The translations under genes and the position numbers were made by a program. Positions 27,383-35,885 of a DNA stretch of 64,000 nt are shown here, one piece after another. A model generated the notes under the pieces. The model made no database searches. It saw nothing but the letters and a program-made list of their open reading frames with translations, and was not told the DNA's origin. Origin of the DNA: Phocaeicola massiliensis B84634 = Timone 84634 = DSM 17679 = JCM 13223 (GTDB lineage Bacteria; Bacteroidota; Bacteroidia; Bacteroidales; Bacteroidaceae); contig NZ_KB905473.1 in the NCBI RefSeq assembly GCF_000382445.1, forward strand, positions 306,559 to 370,558, written 5' to 3'. The first letter of the stretch is position 1, and each line of letters opens with the position of its first letter.

Positions 27383-28531
27383 ATGATTTATGAAACTATT
27401 CTGAAAATAAGAGGAAGGGAGGTGCCGATACTCTATTATAACTATCGATGCCACGTCCGGCACTATGATGACCCGAATCTGAGAAAAATCATGCAACTCC
27501 ACATCCAGGTCTGCGAGGAAATCGGCAATAGGGAATGTCTGCCGGTCGAGGGAGATCTGATCACGCTCGCGTTTGAATGCAAGGGCGACGAACAGTTCTT
27601 CTATGACTGGCTGAACGAAGGAGCCATGCACAACGGGGAGATCCATTTCATCTACAACGAAGTAGAGATTGCGGACATTTTCCGGTTTTGGGACTGCTTC
27701 TGTGTGAAAATAGAGGAGTATATGAGTGCTGGAGACTCTCCGATGATGATGGTGCTGTATCTGTCACCGGGGATTATCAAAAGGAATAATCTGGAGGTTA
27801 GGGAGAAGGTGTGGAAAGAGAGCGCCCCCGCAGTCCAAAGTAGTGCAGAAAATTTTGTCAAAAACGAAATAGAAAAGAATGAAGTTTTTCAAGAGAATAC
27901 TAACTTTACAGCAAATTCTTCTTTAAAAATATCAGATGCAGAACTGGCTGTTGTCAATGCCCAAGTGAAGCAGATGAAACAAATATTAGAAAAAGAGGAA
28001 GAACGGTTTAAATTTTTGTTGCAAAGTGGTAACAAAGACGAACCGAGCAATAAGCAAAAGGGTAATTATGGAGAGATGAAATCCTGCCTTAATTTGTTGA
28101 CTAGTGAGAGTTTAAAGAAAGGTGTAAATGGCAGACGATATAATTTGAAGAGAATCGGTGATGATGCACCTAACAGCTTGGATTCTAAAATTAGGAAAGG
28201 CATCGATGGAATTTATGAGAATTTGACACCATTGCCTAAATTTGTTATTGATGAAACTAAGTATGAAACCTCAATGCTTAGTCAAACCCAAAAAGGTCCT
28301 CAGATGGGAATAATATGGATTAAAGATAAAATTCTTAGATTAGAAAAAAAAGGAATTATATCTATAGAATTATCAAGAAAAATTAGGCGTGCACTAGATA
28401 ATGAAGAGGTGGATAGGATTGTTTCTCGTATTTTTGAAAATGGTAAAGTTGTAACTAAAAAAATTAGAGTTCAAGGAAATGAGTCTATTAAATCAAAAAC
28501 TTCTGATTTCATTTCTGAGATTTGGCCATAA
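27383..28531 (+). CDS. Hcp-nuclease fusion effector (Hcp plus PoNe-like toxin)
   Basis: 382 residues in two parts. Residues 1 to about 138 follow the Hcp pattern of the other copies (a YDDPN turn, a segment LPVEGDLITLAFECKGDEQF, a helix FFYDWLNEGA, and strands to MMMVLYLSPG). After a charged coiled-coil linker (about 140-220), residues 225-382 form a toxin domain with GNYGE (227-231), GIDG (273-276) and ETK (291-293). This is the spacing of a PD-(D/E)xK nuclease core and closely resembles the PoNe DNase family. DNA composition switches from GC-rich to AT-rich near 27840, at the domain boundary. The next gene resembles PoNi immunity proteins. I infer a T6SS-delivered DNase whose Hcp part enters the tube; catalysis is not shown. 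Confidence 0.8.
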   Translation: MIYETILKIRGREVPILYYNYRCHVRHYDDPNLRKIMQLHIQVCEEIGNRECLPVEGDLITLAFECKGDEQFFYDWLNEGAMHNGEIHFIYNEVEIADIFRFWDCFCVKIEEYMSAGDSPMMMVLYLSPGIIKRNNLEVREKVWKESAPAVQSSAENFVKNEIEKNEVFQENTNFTANSSLKISDAELAVVNAQVKQMKQILEKEEERFKFLLQSGNKDEPSNKQKGNYGEMKSCLNLLTSESLKKGVNGRRYNLKRIGDDAPNSLDSKIRKGIDGIYENLTPLPKFVIDETKYETSMLSQTQKGPQMGIIWIKDKILRLEKKGIISIELSRKIRRALDNEEVDRIVSRIFENGKVVTKKIRVQGNESIKSKTSDFISEIWP

Positions 28532-28546
28532 TAACTATAATATTAA

Positions 28547-29254
28547 ATGTATATGGAAATAAGAGACAAACTTTTTACAGAAGAACAATATTTATCACAA
28601 CTAAAGTTGTATAATGAAGAAATTTTATATTATGAGCAACTGCATCGTTCTGGTAAACATATCGGATATGATTCTTTGTTCAATTTTAGACTTCGTTCTT
28701 TGTTAGTGCAGTTTTCTGTAGGAAAGAACCTTGAAGATTTGAAAGGTAATTATATGGAAATTATTAGAATCATGCCACGTTTTTGGACTGAAAAAGGATT
28801 TTATATTGAAATGTTATGGATGTTATCAATTGGTATCATGTTGGAATATGATGATAATACTATGCAAAAATTAGTCCAATTGATAAAAGATAATGATGTA
28901 AAAGATTATATCTATGATACTTTAATTAGATATAGATTTCCTGATTGGACACAAACAACTGGCACTGTTTTATATCCGTTACCCTATCAAGCGGTTATTG
29001 CTGTAACAGAATTAGCTAAACAAGATAAAATAGAAGCAGTGAAACGTTTGGAAAAATATCTCAAAAAAGAATGGTATCGAGGACATTCAGATTTATCTTG
29101 GTATAATGATCACAAATACGGAATTAACCATGATGGATATTGGTGCTTTGAAAGTGGTGCTTTGGTTAAAGTATTGGGGCTTGATGATAGTATTTTGAAA
29201 GGACATCCATATTATCCATACGATATGGTTCATTGGGCAGATGGTCAAAAGTAA
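28547..29254 (+). CDS. PoNi-like immunity protein (DUF1911/DUF1910)
   Basis: A 235-residue AT-rich gene 15 bp after the Hcp-nuclease fusion. It is helical with repeated short helices, and the C-terminal signature NHDGYWCFESGALVKVLGLD, then HPYYPYDMVHW, is characteristic of DUF1911-containing PoNi proteins that neutralise PoNe DNase toxins. Pairing with an upstream GNYGE...GIDG...ETK nuclease supports both calls. It has no signal peptide, consistent with neutralising a cytoplasmic DNase. Confidence 0.82.
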   Translation: MYMEIRDKLFTEEQYLSQLKLYNEEILYYEQLHRSGKHIGYDSLFNFRLRSLLVQFSVGKNLEDLKGNYMEIIRIMPRFWTEKGFYIEMLWMLSIGIMLEYDDNTMQKLVQLIKDNDVKDYIYDTLIRYRFPDWTQTTGTVLYPLPYQAVIAVTELAKQDKIEAVKRLEKYLKKEWYRGHSDLSWYNDHKYGINHDGYWCFESGALVKVLGLDDSILKGHPYYPYDMVHWADGQK

Positions 29255-29278
29255 GTAACAACTAAAAACAAGACTGAT

Positions 29279-29800
29279 ATGAGTTATTATGTTCATGCTT
29301 ATTTGGTAGATGCAAATAAAGTAAAAGCCGTTTACGGTTCGCATGATATGGATTTGTTGAACCAATTGTCTTCTTCGCTGAAGGAGAAGTTAGACAGCTT
29401 AAATAATTACTTTGAAAGTGAAATAAGTCCGTCAGAAGATGCTTACAGTGTACTTGCTGACATTGTAAACGGAGAGAAACGTTCTCCCCACATGGCATTC
29501 ATGTATGGATATGTATATGAAAAAGTCTGTGAATATTATGGACGAATCATCTATAATGCCGAGAACTTGTGGCAACTGGACGAACAGAGTAGCTTCATAC
29601 CTATTCCACTCAGTGATGATTTTCCTTATATCATAAGCATTCCGATGTCAGAATTGGAAATCAAGAAACAGCAATATACTGCATTGGAAGCAGGAAACGG
29701 CATTGGTGATTATGATTATGAAGAAGAAATGGATGATTTGAATTTTATTTTTGATGAAGCCATTGAAGCCCGGAAAGATTTGATAATTACTGTTTATTGA
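29279..29800 (+). CDS. DUF7691-like protein, possible extra immunity gene
   Basis: 173 residues, no signal peptide, acidic. The start MSYYVHAYLVDANKVKAVYGS and the following SHDMDLLNQL resemble small DUF7691-type proteins often found beside toxins. No matching toxin lies directly upstream, so it may be an orphan immunity gene left by an earlier effector, or a second immunity gene for the PoNe effector. AT content is high at the 5' end and declines toward the 3' end. Confidence 0.5.
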   Translation: MSYYVHAYLVDANKVKAVYGSHDMDLLNQLSSSLKEKLDSLNNYFESEISPSEDAYSVLADIVNGEKRSPHMAFMYGYVYEKVCEYYGRIIYNAENLWQLDEQSSFIPIPLSDDFPYIISIPMSELEIKKQQYTALEAGNGIGDYDYEEEMDDLNFIFDEAIEARKDLIITVY

Positions 29801-29807
29801 AAAATGT

Positions 29808-30698
29808 ATGAATGATTTTCAAACATCCAACCTGTTTAGTCTATCCATTGTATTTTTTCTGACTATTGATCGTAATTATGATTATGCAATGGACTATATG
29901 GAAAACGTAGCCCGGAACTTCACGAAGAAGTATCCCAGCTACCTTATCCATAAGAAAAGCGAAGACAAGATAAAAGCCTTTCTGACCGATATGGTCAAGA
30001 CCAAAGTGGAAACCTTTGCCAATGCAGAGGCAAAGAATGTGGCAGTAACTGAAGTGCGCGAAATAGCAGACCTGATAGCGGAATATGAAGGTGCAGAAAG
30101 TTCTTCATCTTTTGGAACCCATCCTACAGATGCCCCCTCTTTAGGAAACACCGGAATGGAGCTTGCCATGAGCATGGATAACGGAGCATCGGACATCCGT
30201 CCCATCAATGTCGCCAAGCCCGCAGGCGCATCGGGGAAACCCAAGATAATGAAACGCAGTGTCATCCGCGTAACCGTGGAGCTGGAAGTGCTGATGGAAA
30301 CCAAACAATACCTGCATTTCTTACAGGAACTGCCGGAACTGTTCAGTCTGCATGAGTTCTCGAACCTACGTTGCAGAGTAACATGGAAACAGAAACGGGT
30401 GAGCTATCAGGAATCTCCATTTCCTATTGAAGTAAAGGTTGTGGAAGACCGTAAATACCAACGCTGGTTTGTAACCTTTACGGTATTGATGGTGCTGTGC
30501 TTTATCGGGATAATCACTTTGTTCTTTTCCATTCCGAACCTGTACAAGCAGGACATCCACTTCCTGCGGAATGATACGATTCATCAGGAGTTCTCCATCT
30601 CCAACAGCCGCATTGACTTGAAGGATGTAAGCCTGACGAATCATGGCGGGAAAGACACACTTGTCATCAAGGATAAAAAGATAATCATAGCCAAATAA
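29808..30698 (+). CDS. Membrane protein of unknown function in T6SS cargo zone
   Basis: 296 residues. The N-terminal 215 are probably cytoplasmic and include a low-complexity linker rich in S, G and P around 95-145. One strong membrane helix lies at about 226-247 (FTVLMVLCFIGIITLFFSIP), followed by a short beta-rich tail. The first about 30 residues are of doubtful start, and MDYMENVARN at 29889 is an alternative. It is GC-richer than its upstream neighbour. Not recognised; because it has a T6SS-like composition it may be a conserved T6SS accessory rather than effector cargo. Confidence 0.6.
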   Translation: MNDFQTSNLFSLSIVFFLTIDRNYDYAMDYMENVARNFTKKYPSYLIHKKSEDKIKAFLTDMVKTKVETFANAEAKNVAVTEVREIADLIAEYEGAESSSSFGTHPTDAPSLGNTGMELAMSMDNGASDIRPINVAKPAGASGKPKIMKRSVIRVTVELEVLMETKQYLHFLQELPELFSLHEFSNLRCRVTWKQKRVSYQESPFPIEVKVVEDRKYQRWFVTFTVLMVLCFIGIITLFFSIPNLYKQDIHFLRNDTIHQEFSISNSRIDLKDVSLTNHGGKDTLVIKDKKIIIAK

Positions 30699-30704
30699 AA
30701 AGCA

Positions 30705-31070
30705 ATGGAAAATTCGATTCAGATACAAGGGATAAGAAACATGCTATCCCATAGCGGATGCCCGGAAGACCTGCTGGAGAGCTACCTGCAATTCCTACAA
30801 ACCGGAGGCCAACAGGTGCAGATTGTCAGAGGAGAAGTCTTTATGATGTTTGAAAAGGAGGCGCAATACCGCAAGAGAAGGAATGAGGAGATGAAAGGAA
30901 CCGTAACCTTCTGCAAAAATGACGGAGATAATGTCGGGGAATACAATACAGGAGTGTTTATCGGGATGGAGTTTATCCAATGCTGCTTCAACCATGGGAT
31001 TCCTGCACGGGTGTTGGATGTGTGGAGGGAACGTGGAGAGGTTGTGGAGGTTGTTGTGAAATTTGGATGA
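30705..31070 (+). CDS. Small conserved-looking protein of unknown function
   Basis: 121 residues, soluble, no signal peptide. Visible segments are a helical start (NMLSHSGCPEDLLESYLQFL) and a beta-rich end (NTGVFIGMEFIQCCFNHG). It follows the membrane protein by 6 bp and shares its GC-rich composition, while the next gene is AT-rich, so it probably marks the right end of the T6SS-associated block. No family recognised. Confidence 0.5.
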   Translation: MENSIQIQGIRNMLSHSGCPEDLLESYLQFLQTGGQQVQIVRGEVFMMFEKEAQYRKRRNEEMKGTVTFCKNDGDNVGEYNTGVFIGMEFIQCCFNHGIPARVLDVWRERGEVVEVVVKFG

Positions 31071-33078
31071 TAACATTGTAAATGTTAATATGGGAAAAGG
31101 TGACAGTAGAACAAAGAAAGGAAAGCGATTTATGCGTTCTCCACGGAAGTATTCTCAAAAAAAACAATTAAATACTGGAAAGATGGAAAATAAGAGTGAA
31201 TATGGTATATATGAAGAGTTCTTAAAGAATTTTGATTCTGTAAATTATAAGAATAAGGACTCATCTACAATTAATAATGAATTTCAAAAAGTAATAAGTG
31301 AACTTTGTGAAAAAGATATGATTAATGTTGCTTTGCAAGCAGAATTAGATCGACAAGTTTTTTTAATAAGAAAGTCTTTTGAGTTTCAAGATGATGAAAC
31401 AAAGGGGACAATTAAAGGATTATCGTGGCAAATGGCAGGAACACAAGATATGGCAAATGGAAACAAAATACCTTTTTATTGGCCTGATGTTAGAAATCTT
31501 ACTAAAGAAAATTTCGAGTTCTTTGAGCAGCGTTATAAAAAAACGAATAATCTCTATGCAAAAACCGAATATGGTTTGATGGTATATTTCGGACAAAAAA
31601 CAGACTGGTCGAAAAATAACAGTTTCAAGCTTCAGTTATGCAACGAATTAATCTCCTTAGCTCAAGAATATTATGGTGAAGCTCAAAAAGGAGAATATTT
31701 CAAATTGGGATATGTTCTTAATCGTTTGGAATTGGCTTTACAAATTGCAATAAATAGTAAGTTTGAAGATTGTCAAAAGGCAATCATTGAACAAGTTTTT
31801 GATATACAGCAACATTGGAGTGTAAATGATAACACAAAACATGTTCCTTTAAATTATTCAAGGTTCATGTTAGAGCATTATAGCATTTGTAAAAAATACA
31901 TAGACTTTGAAAAAGTTATAGAGCGTAATAAATATGCTATCAGCTTGATAGAAAAAGATAATCTTTATATGGCCGCAGATGCTATTGAATTTACGGATAA
32001 GTTAAAACAAAAAATAAATCTTTCAATAGAAGATTCTTTAAAACAGAGAGCTGAGGTATATGAACAGATTGCCAAAAGCAGGCAGGAAGATATAGCTTCA
32101 ATGCATTTTATAAAATTAGCTTTGGATATTTATCTTAAAATAAAGGACAATGGAAAAATAAAAGAGATGGAAGAGTTATACTCTGAAAAGAGAAATACTT
32201 TCCAATTGACAGAAACTTCCATTCCAATTCCAGATGATTATATAAAGGCAATTGACAAAGCTGTAAAACAGACTATAGAGACTTGTTCTGTAGATGAATT
32301 GTTAGATCAATTTGCAGAGACTCCTTGGTATGAAACAGACGATTCTATCCAAACTTTATCTGATGCAACGGATAATGGACTTATAGATATCCTTCCTTTG
32401 TCAAGTATAGACAGATATGGCAACACCGTTAAAACATATACACCGGCAGAAGGGAAATTTTGGTCTACATATAGTTTCTTTTTCAAAATTGGTACATTAA
32501 AAATGCTTAAATTATTTATGGCAGCCATTGACTCTCAAAAGTTATCATACGATTCAGTTTTAAACTATTTGGAAAAAACATGGTTAAATGAACCTATTGA
32601 GAGAAACTATAATGGTAAAAAGGTTTGTGTTGTTCCTTTAGATACTGTTAAACCTGGATTAAAGAGAATCTTTGATGAACTTAAACAAGCTGAAGGAAGT
32701 TATATCCCTGATTATGTCACTATTATAGATAGCTTAACACTTAAGATTGAAGGTCTTTTGAGATTTTTTATTGAGAAACTTAAAATACCCACTTTTGCTA
32801 AGAGACGTTCAAAAGATGGAGATGTCATAATGGAAAAACTTTTTGATGATATTATTGCAGATCTTAAGGGAACTCCAGAGAGCCCTTCTAGTTTTGTCAA
32901 AGATCATCTTACCATGCTCAAATATGTAATGTCAGAGAAAATAGGCTGGAATTTGAGAAATGAGGTAGCACATTCTTTACTTCAAATCGAAGATTATTCG
33001 TTAGACAAAGTTGTTGTCTTGTTCTGCTTAATTCTTAAATTGAGCAAATATGTGTTTATAGAACAACGTGAAAGTTAA
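31063..33078 (+). CDS. DUF4209-like protein with C-terminal HEPN-type motif
   Basis: A long AT-rich gene of up to 671 residues; the first ATG overlaps the previous gene by 8 bp, and MENKSEYGIY at 31183 is a plausible shorter start. The body is a helical repeat region. The C-terminal 110 residues match the DUF4209 pattern: LTLKIEGLLRFFIEKLKIPT, a spacer, then NLRNEVAHSLL. The RNEVAH sequence is an R-x4-H motif, the active-site signature of HEPN ribonucleases. HEPN proteins act in toxin-antitoxin and phage-defence systems. AT-rich composition unlike the T6SS core indicates separate acquisition. A defence or toxin role is inference. Confidence 0.65.
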   Translation: MDDNIVNVNMGKGDSRTKKGKRFMRSPRKYSQKKQLNTGKMENKSEYGIYEEFLKNFDSVNYKNKDSSTINNEFQKVISELCEKDMINVALQAELDRQVFLIRKSFEFQDDETKGTIKGLSWQMAGTQDMANGNKIPFYWPDVRNLTKENFEFFEQRYKKTNNLYAKTEYGLMVYFGQKTDWSKNNSFKLQLCNELISLAQEYYGEAQKGEYFKLGYVLNRLELALQIAINSKFEDCQKAIIEQVFDIQQHWSVNDNTKHVPLNYSRFMLEHYSICKKYIDFEKVIERNKYAISLIEKDNLYMAADAIEFTDKLKQKINLSIEDSLKQRAEVYEQIAKSRQEDIASMHFIKLALDIYLKIKDNGKIKEMEELYSEKRNTFQLTETSIPIPDDYIKAIDKAVKQTIETCSVDELLDQFAETPWYETDDSIQTLSDATDNGLIDILPLSSIDRYGNTVKTYTPAEGKFWSTYSFFFKIGTLKMLKLFMAAIDSQKLSYDSVLNYLEKTWLNEPIERNYNGKKVCVVPLDTVKPGLKRIFDELKQAEGSYIPDYVTIIDSLTLKIEGLLRFFIEKLKIPTFAKRRSKDGDVIMEKLFDDIIADLKGTPESPSSFVKDHLTMLKYVMSEKIGWNLRNEVAHSLLQIEDYSLDKVVVLFCLILKLSKYVFIEQRES

Positions 33079-33139
33079 AATCGAAAAAGGAATAAAGTGC
33101 AATTTATTAATACGGATTAACTGATTTAATATTTTGATT

Positions 33140-33706
33140 ATGGACGATGATTTAAGAAAAGAAATATCAGATTTTTTCTTGACAGATAGTTCTGGCTATT
33201 TAGCACGATATAGGGCTTTAATAAATGTGTTTACAAATATAAGTACACGTAGTAAAATATTGGTGGATTTATTATTTTCTTTTGAGTGCAGTTTGAAATC
33301 TTTGATTTTTTTGAGAAGTGACTCTGATGAAAAATCAACGTATAAAATTATTCGGACTCACAATTTAAGCAATCTCTTGTCAAAAGTTGACACGGCGAAT
33401 TTTCAAGATATTGCCAATTTTATCCTTGATGAAAAGTTGGATGATATATCCGTGGGGGTTCGTTATACTCTTGAAGCCAATGTTAAATTCAGAGAGAACG
33501 GCTTATTGGGGAGTAAATATTATGAGACAATAGCGTCGTATCATTGGATAGATAAAGTTTATCAAGAGGCTAAGAAATTGAATGAGTTTGTACGTAACGA
33601 AAGCATTTCTATGTTTGGACTTATAACCATAATTAATATTCAAGATATTGATATTAATAAATTGATTGATCGAGAAAATCGCATCAGGAATATTAATAAA
33701 CCTTAG
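33140..33706 (+). CDS. Small HEPN-like protein, partner of the DUF4209 gene
   Basis: The ATG at 33140 (MDDDLRKEISDFF) gives 188 residues; the in-frame TTG two codons upstream is less likely. The pattern FSFECSLKSLIFL followed by RTHNLSNLLSKV resembles the HEPN layout of a helix carrying E-x-x-L-K then T-H-x-L-x-x-L-L. No R-x4-6-H catalytic motif is evident, so it would be an inactive HEPN partner or regulator. It follows the DUF4209 gene by about 60 bp with the same AT-rich composition. Confidence 0.55.
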   Translation: MDDDLRKEISDFFLTDSSGYLARYRALINVFTNISTRSKILVDLLFSFECSLKSLIFLRSDSDEKSTYKIIRTHNLSNLLSKVDTANFQDIANFILDEKLDDISVGVRYTLEANVKFRENGLLGSKYYETIASYHWIDKVYQEAKKLNEFVRNESISMFGLITIINIQDIDINKLIDRENRIRNINKP

Positions 33707-33744
33707 AAATATCCTAATATCATTGTCATAAAGGAAGGTATACT

Positions 33745-33799
33745 AACATCTGAAAAGAAGAACAACAGTACTTAAAGGAGAATAATCTTTTCAGATGTT
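33745..33799. terminator. Bidirectional terminator-like inverted repeat
   Basis: AACATCTGAAAAG (33745-33757) and CTTTTCAGATGTT (33787-33799) are perfect 13-bp inverted repeats around a 29-base loop. They lie between the ends of two convergent genes, where a shared terminator is expected. The loop is long and the stem AT-rich, so it may be weak. Confidence 0.55.
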
Positions 33800-33824
33800 A
33801 TGTTTATTTTGAATTAGACAGATT

Positions 33825-35849
33825 TTACTTGTGTGAGGTATCATCTTTTAACCCCAACCGTTCACATAACTCCGGATCATTTTTGATTCGGTTCATTTCC
33901 TCATTAATGATTGCCTGAGCATCCAATTTAATCTGGTCGTAGTTGCGCTGTATCTGCTGCATCATGATATCGTTTTCATCCTTGTCCTTAAATTCATTGA
34001 TGACAGGGATTTTCCGGTAAGCCTTTTCCTCCGTGCCGACTTTGGCATGGTCCACAATGATTTCAGCATGGAATATTTTCTGGTCTATCTTTTCGCCAAA
34101 ATTGTCGGAAACGGCTCCGACAAATGTACCCTGGGACAGGTTGGCAATCTTGGAAGCCGGGATGAGCGAGTCAAGTTGTGTGCTAATGGAGGTGGATACA
34201 TCCTGGCGGTTGATGGAGACAGACTGCCGCTGCTGGAGCACTTTGCCGAAACGTTCGGAAAGCGTCTTCGCGGTTTCTCCAACCACCTGACCGCTGAAAA
34301 TATTGCCTACCGTGTTTTGGATGACCTTCGACTCTTTTTCACCGTAATCGCGGTTCAACTGGCTAAAATCCTGAAAGCCGAGACAGACCGCCACCTTGTT
34401 GCTTCGGGCGGTAGCGATGAGGTTGTCCAATCCACGGAAATAGATGGTCGGCAGCTCGTCAATGATGACAGTGCTCTTAAGCTGTCCTTTCTTGTTGATG
34501 AGTTTGACGATGCGGGAATTGTATAGTCCAAGTGCCGCCGAGTAGATGTTCTGCCTGTCCGGATTGTTACCCACGCAAAGCAGCTTGGGCTCTTTCGGGT
34601 TGTTTATGTCTAACGAAAAATCATTACCTGTCATCACCCAATACAACTGTGGGGAAATCATGCGCGTAAGGGGAATTTTTGCCGAAGCGATCTGGCCCTG
34701 GAGCTGGTCCTGGGCGCCCCCTTTCCAGGCATCCATGAAGGGGGAAAGGTAGTTTTCCAGCTCCGGATACGAGGTCAGGATGGTAAACAAATCCGAATAA
34801 GGCTTGTTAAGCAGTTCCACCGCATGCGGAAAGGAACAATAAATACCGTTTTTGTAAATTTTTAGGTACCAGATGATTGCGGCAAGCAGAATGATGGGTG
34901 ACTCCACAAAGAAATCCCCCTGCTTTTCAATCCAGGTGCGATTGAGGTTGAGCATTATCGTATAACTCGCCTCATACGCATCGGAGATATCCGTCATGAA
35001 TTTCGGATTGATGGGATTGCAGCGGTGTGACCTGCGCGGATCGTCGAAATTGATGACATAGAACCGGGGCTTGACCTTGTACTTGTCCATGTTGTTCAAC
35101 AACGTATTGTAAGCGATGGTGGAGAGGTCGTCGAACTTGTAATCGTAGATATAACAACTGTATCCTTTGGAAATCATCTGGCGTATGTAATTGTTTACCA
35201 CGGCATACGACTTGCCCGATCCGGGCGTGCCAAGCACGATGGTGGCACGAAAGGGATTTACCACGTTGATCCATCCGTCATGCTGTTTTCCCTGAAAGCG
35301 GAAGCTGGTGGGCAGGTTGACGGAATACTCGTTCTCCAACAACCGGGTTTCCTGCTGGAAGGATTCATTTTCGATATTGAACACATCACCCATCAGGTTA
35401 TGCCTGTAAAGCCGGCTCATCCACAATCCCGCCATCAGTAGACCGAGGTAACCTGCGGTAAGTGTTACAACGTACAGTATGGTGCTTATCATGTGCGGCA
35501 GGGACAGGTCAAGCAGCCACCAGTTCAGAAAAAACAGCACGCATCCGGCTACCAGTGCCGCGTAGATTTTGGGCCAGGTAATTTTTTCACCTTTAACTCC
35601 ATGTGTTCCTAGGCAGGATATTGCCAGTAAAGTCACTGCCAACAGCTTGGTCCAGAGAATACAGTTGAAAATACCCGTCGTATTGTTGAAGTTTACCAGA
35701 ATCTTGTCTATGACCGCAAGATTCAGATGCCATGCGGTCATGCTCGGATAGCAGTACACATAGACGTGCACCACCAAAAGAAAAATACTCACAGCCCTGC
35801 CGAATTCCATTATCTTAGCGAGGGCCCTCAAATCGTCTTCCTGTTGCAT
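33825..35849 (-). CDS. mobC: MobC, VirD4/TraG-type conjugative coupling protein
   Basis: This 674-residue protein links the relaxosome to the mating pore and pumps DNA. It has four membrane helices in the first 150 residues (about 15-35, 55-80, 95-115 and 120-145), Walker A GTPGSGKS at 207-214, and a Walker B-like strand with STVIIDELPTIYF. This matches the YWFCY/TraG family used by Bacteroides CTnDOT-like elements, where it is called MobC. It is the last gene of the leftward mob operon and starts about 36 bp after mobB. Confidence 0.92.
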   Translation of the reverse strand: MQQEDDLRALAKIMEFGRAVSIFLLVVHVYVYCYPSMTAWHLNLAVIDKILVNFNNTTGIFNCILWTKLLAVTLLAISCLGTHGVKGEKITWPKIYAALVAGCVLFFLNWWLLDLSLPHMISTILYVVTLTAGYLGLLMAGLWMSRLYRHNLMGDVFNIENESFQQETRLLENEYSVNLPTSFRFQGKQHDGWINVVNPFRATIVLGTPGSGKSYAVVNNYIRQMISKGYSCYIYDYKFDDLSTIAYNTLLNNMDKYKVKPRFYVINFDDPRRSHRCNPINPKFMTDISDAYEASYTIMLNLNRTWIEKQGDFFVESPIILLAAIIWYLKIYKNGIYCSFPHAVELLNKPYSDLFTILTSYPELENYLSPFMDAWKGGAQDQLQGQIASAKIPLTRMISPQLYWVMTGNDFSLDINNPKEPKLLCVGNNPDRQNIYSAALGLYNSRIVKLINKKGQLKSTVIIDELPTIYFRGLDNLIATARSNKVAVCLGFQDFSQLNRDYGEKESKVIQNTVGNIFSGQVVGETAKTLSERFGKVLQQRQSVSINRQDVSTSISTQLDSLIPASKIANLSQGTFVGAVSDNFGEKIDQKIFHAEIIVDHAKVGTEEKAYRKIPVINEFKDKDENDIMMQQIQRNYDQIKLDAQAIINEEMNRIKNDPELCERLGLKDDTSHK

Positions 35850-35885
35850 AAGGATTGTATATAAATGGGTTGATACTTGTTTTGT

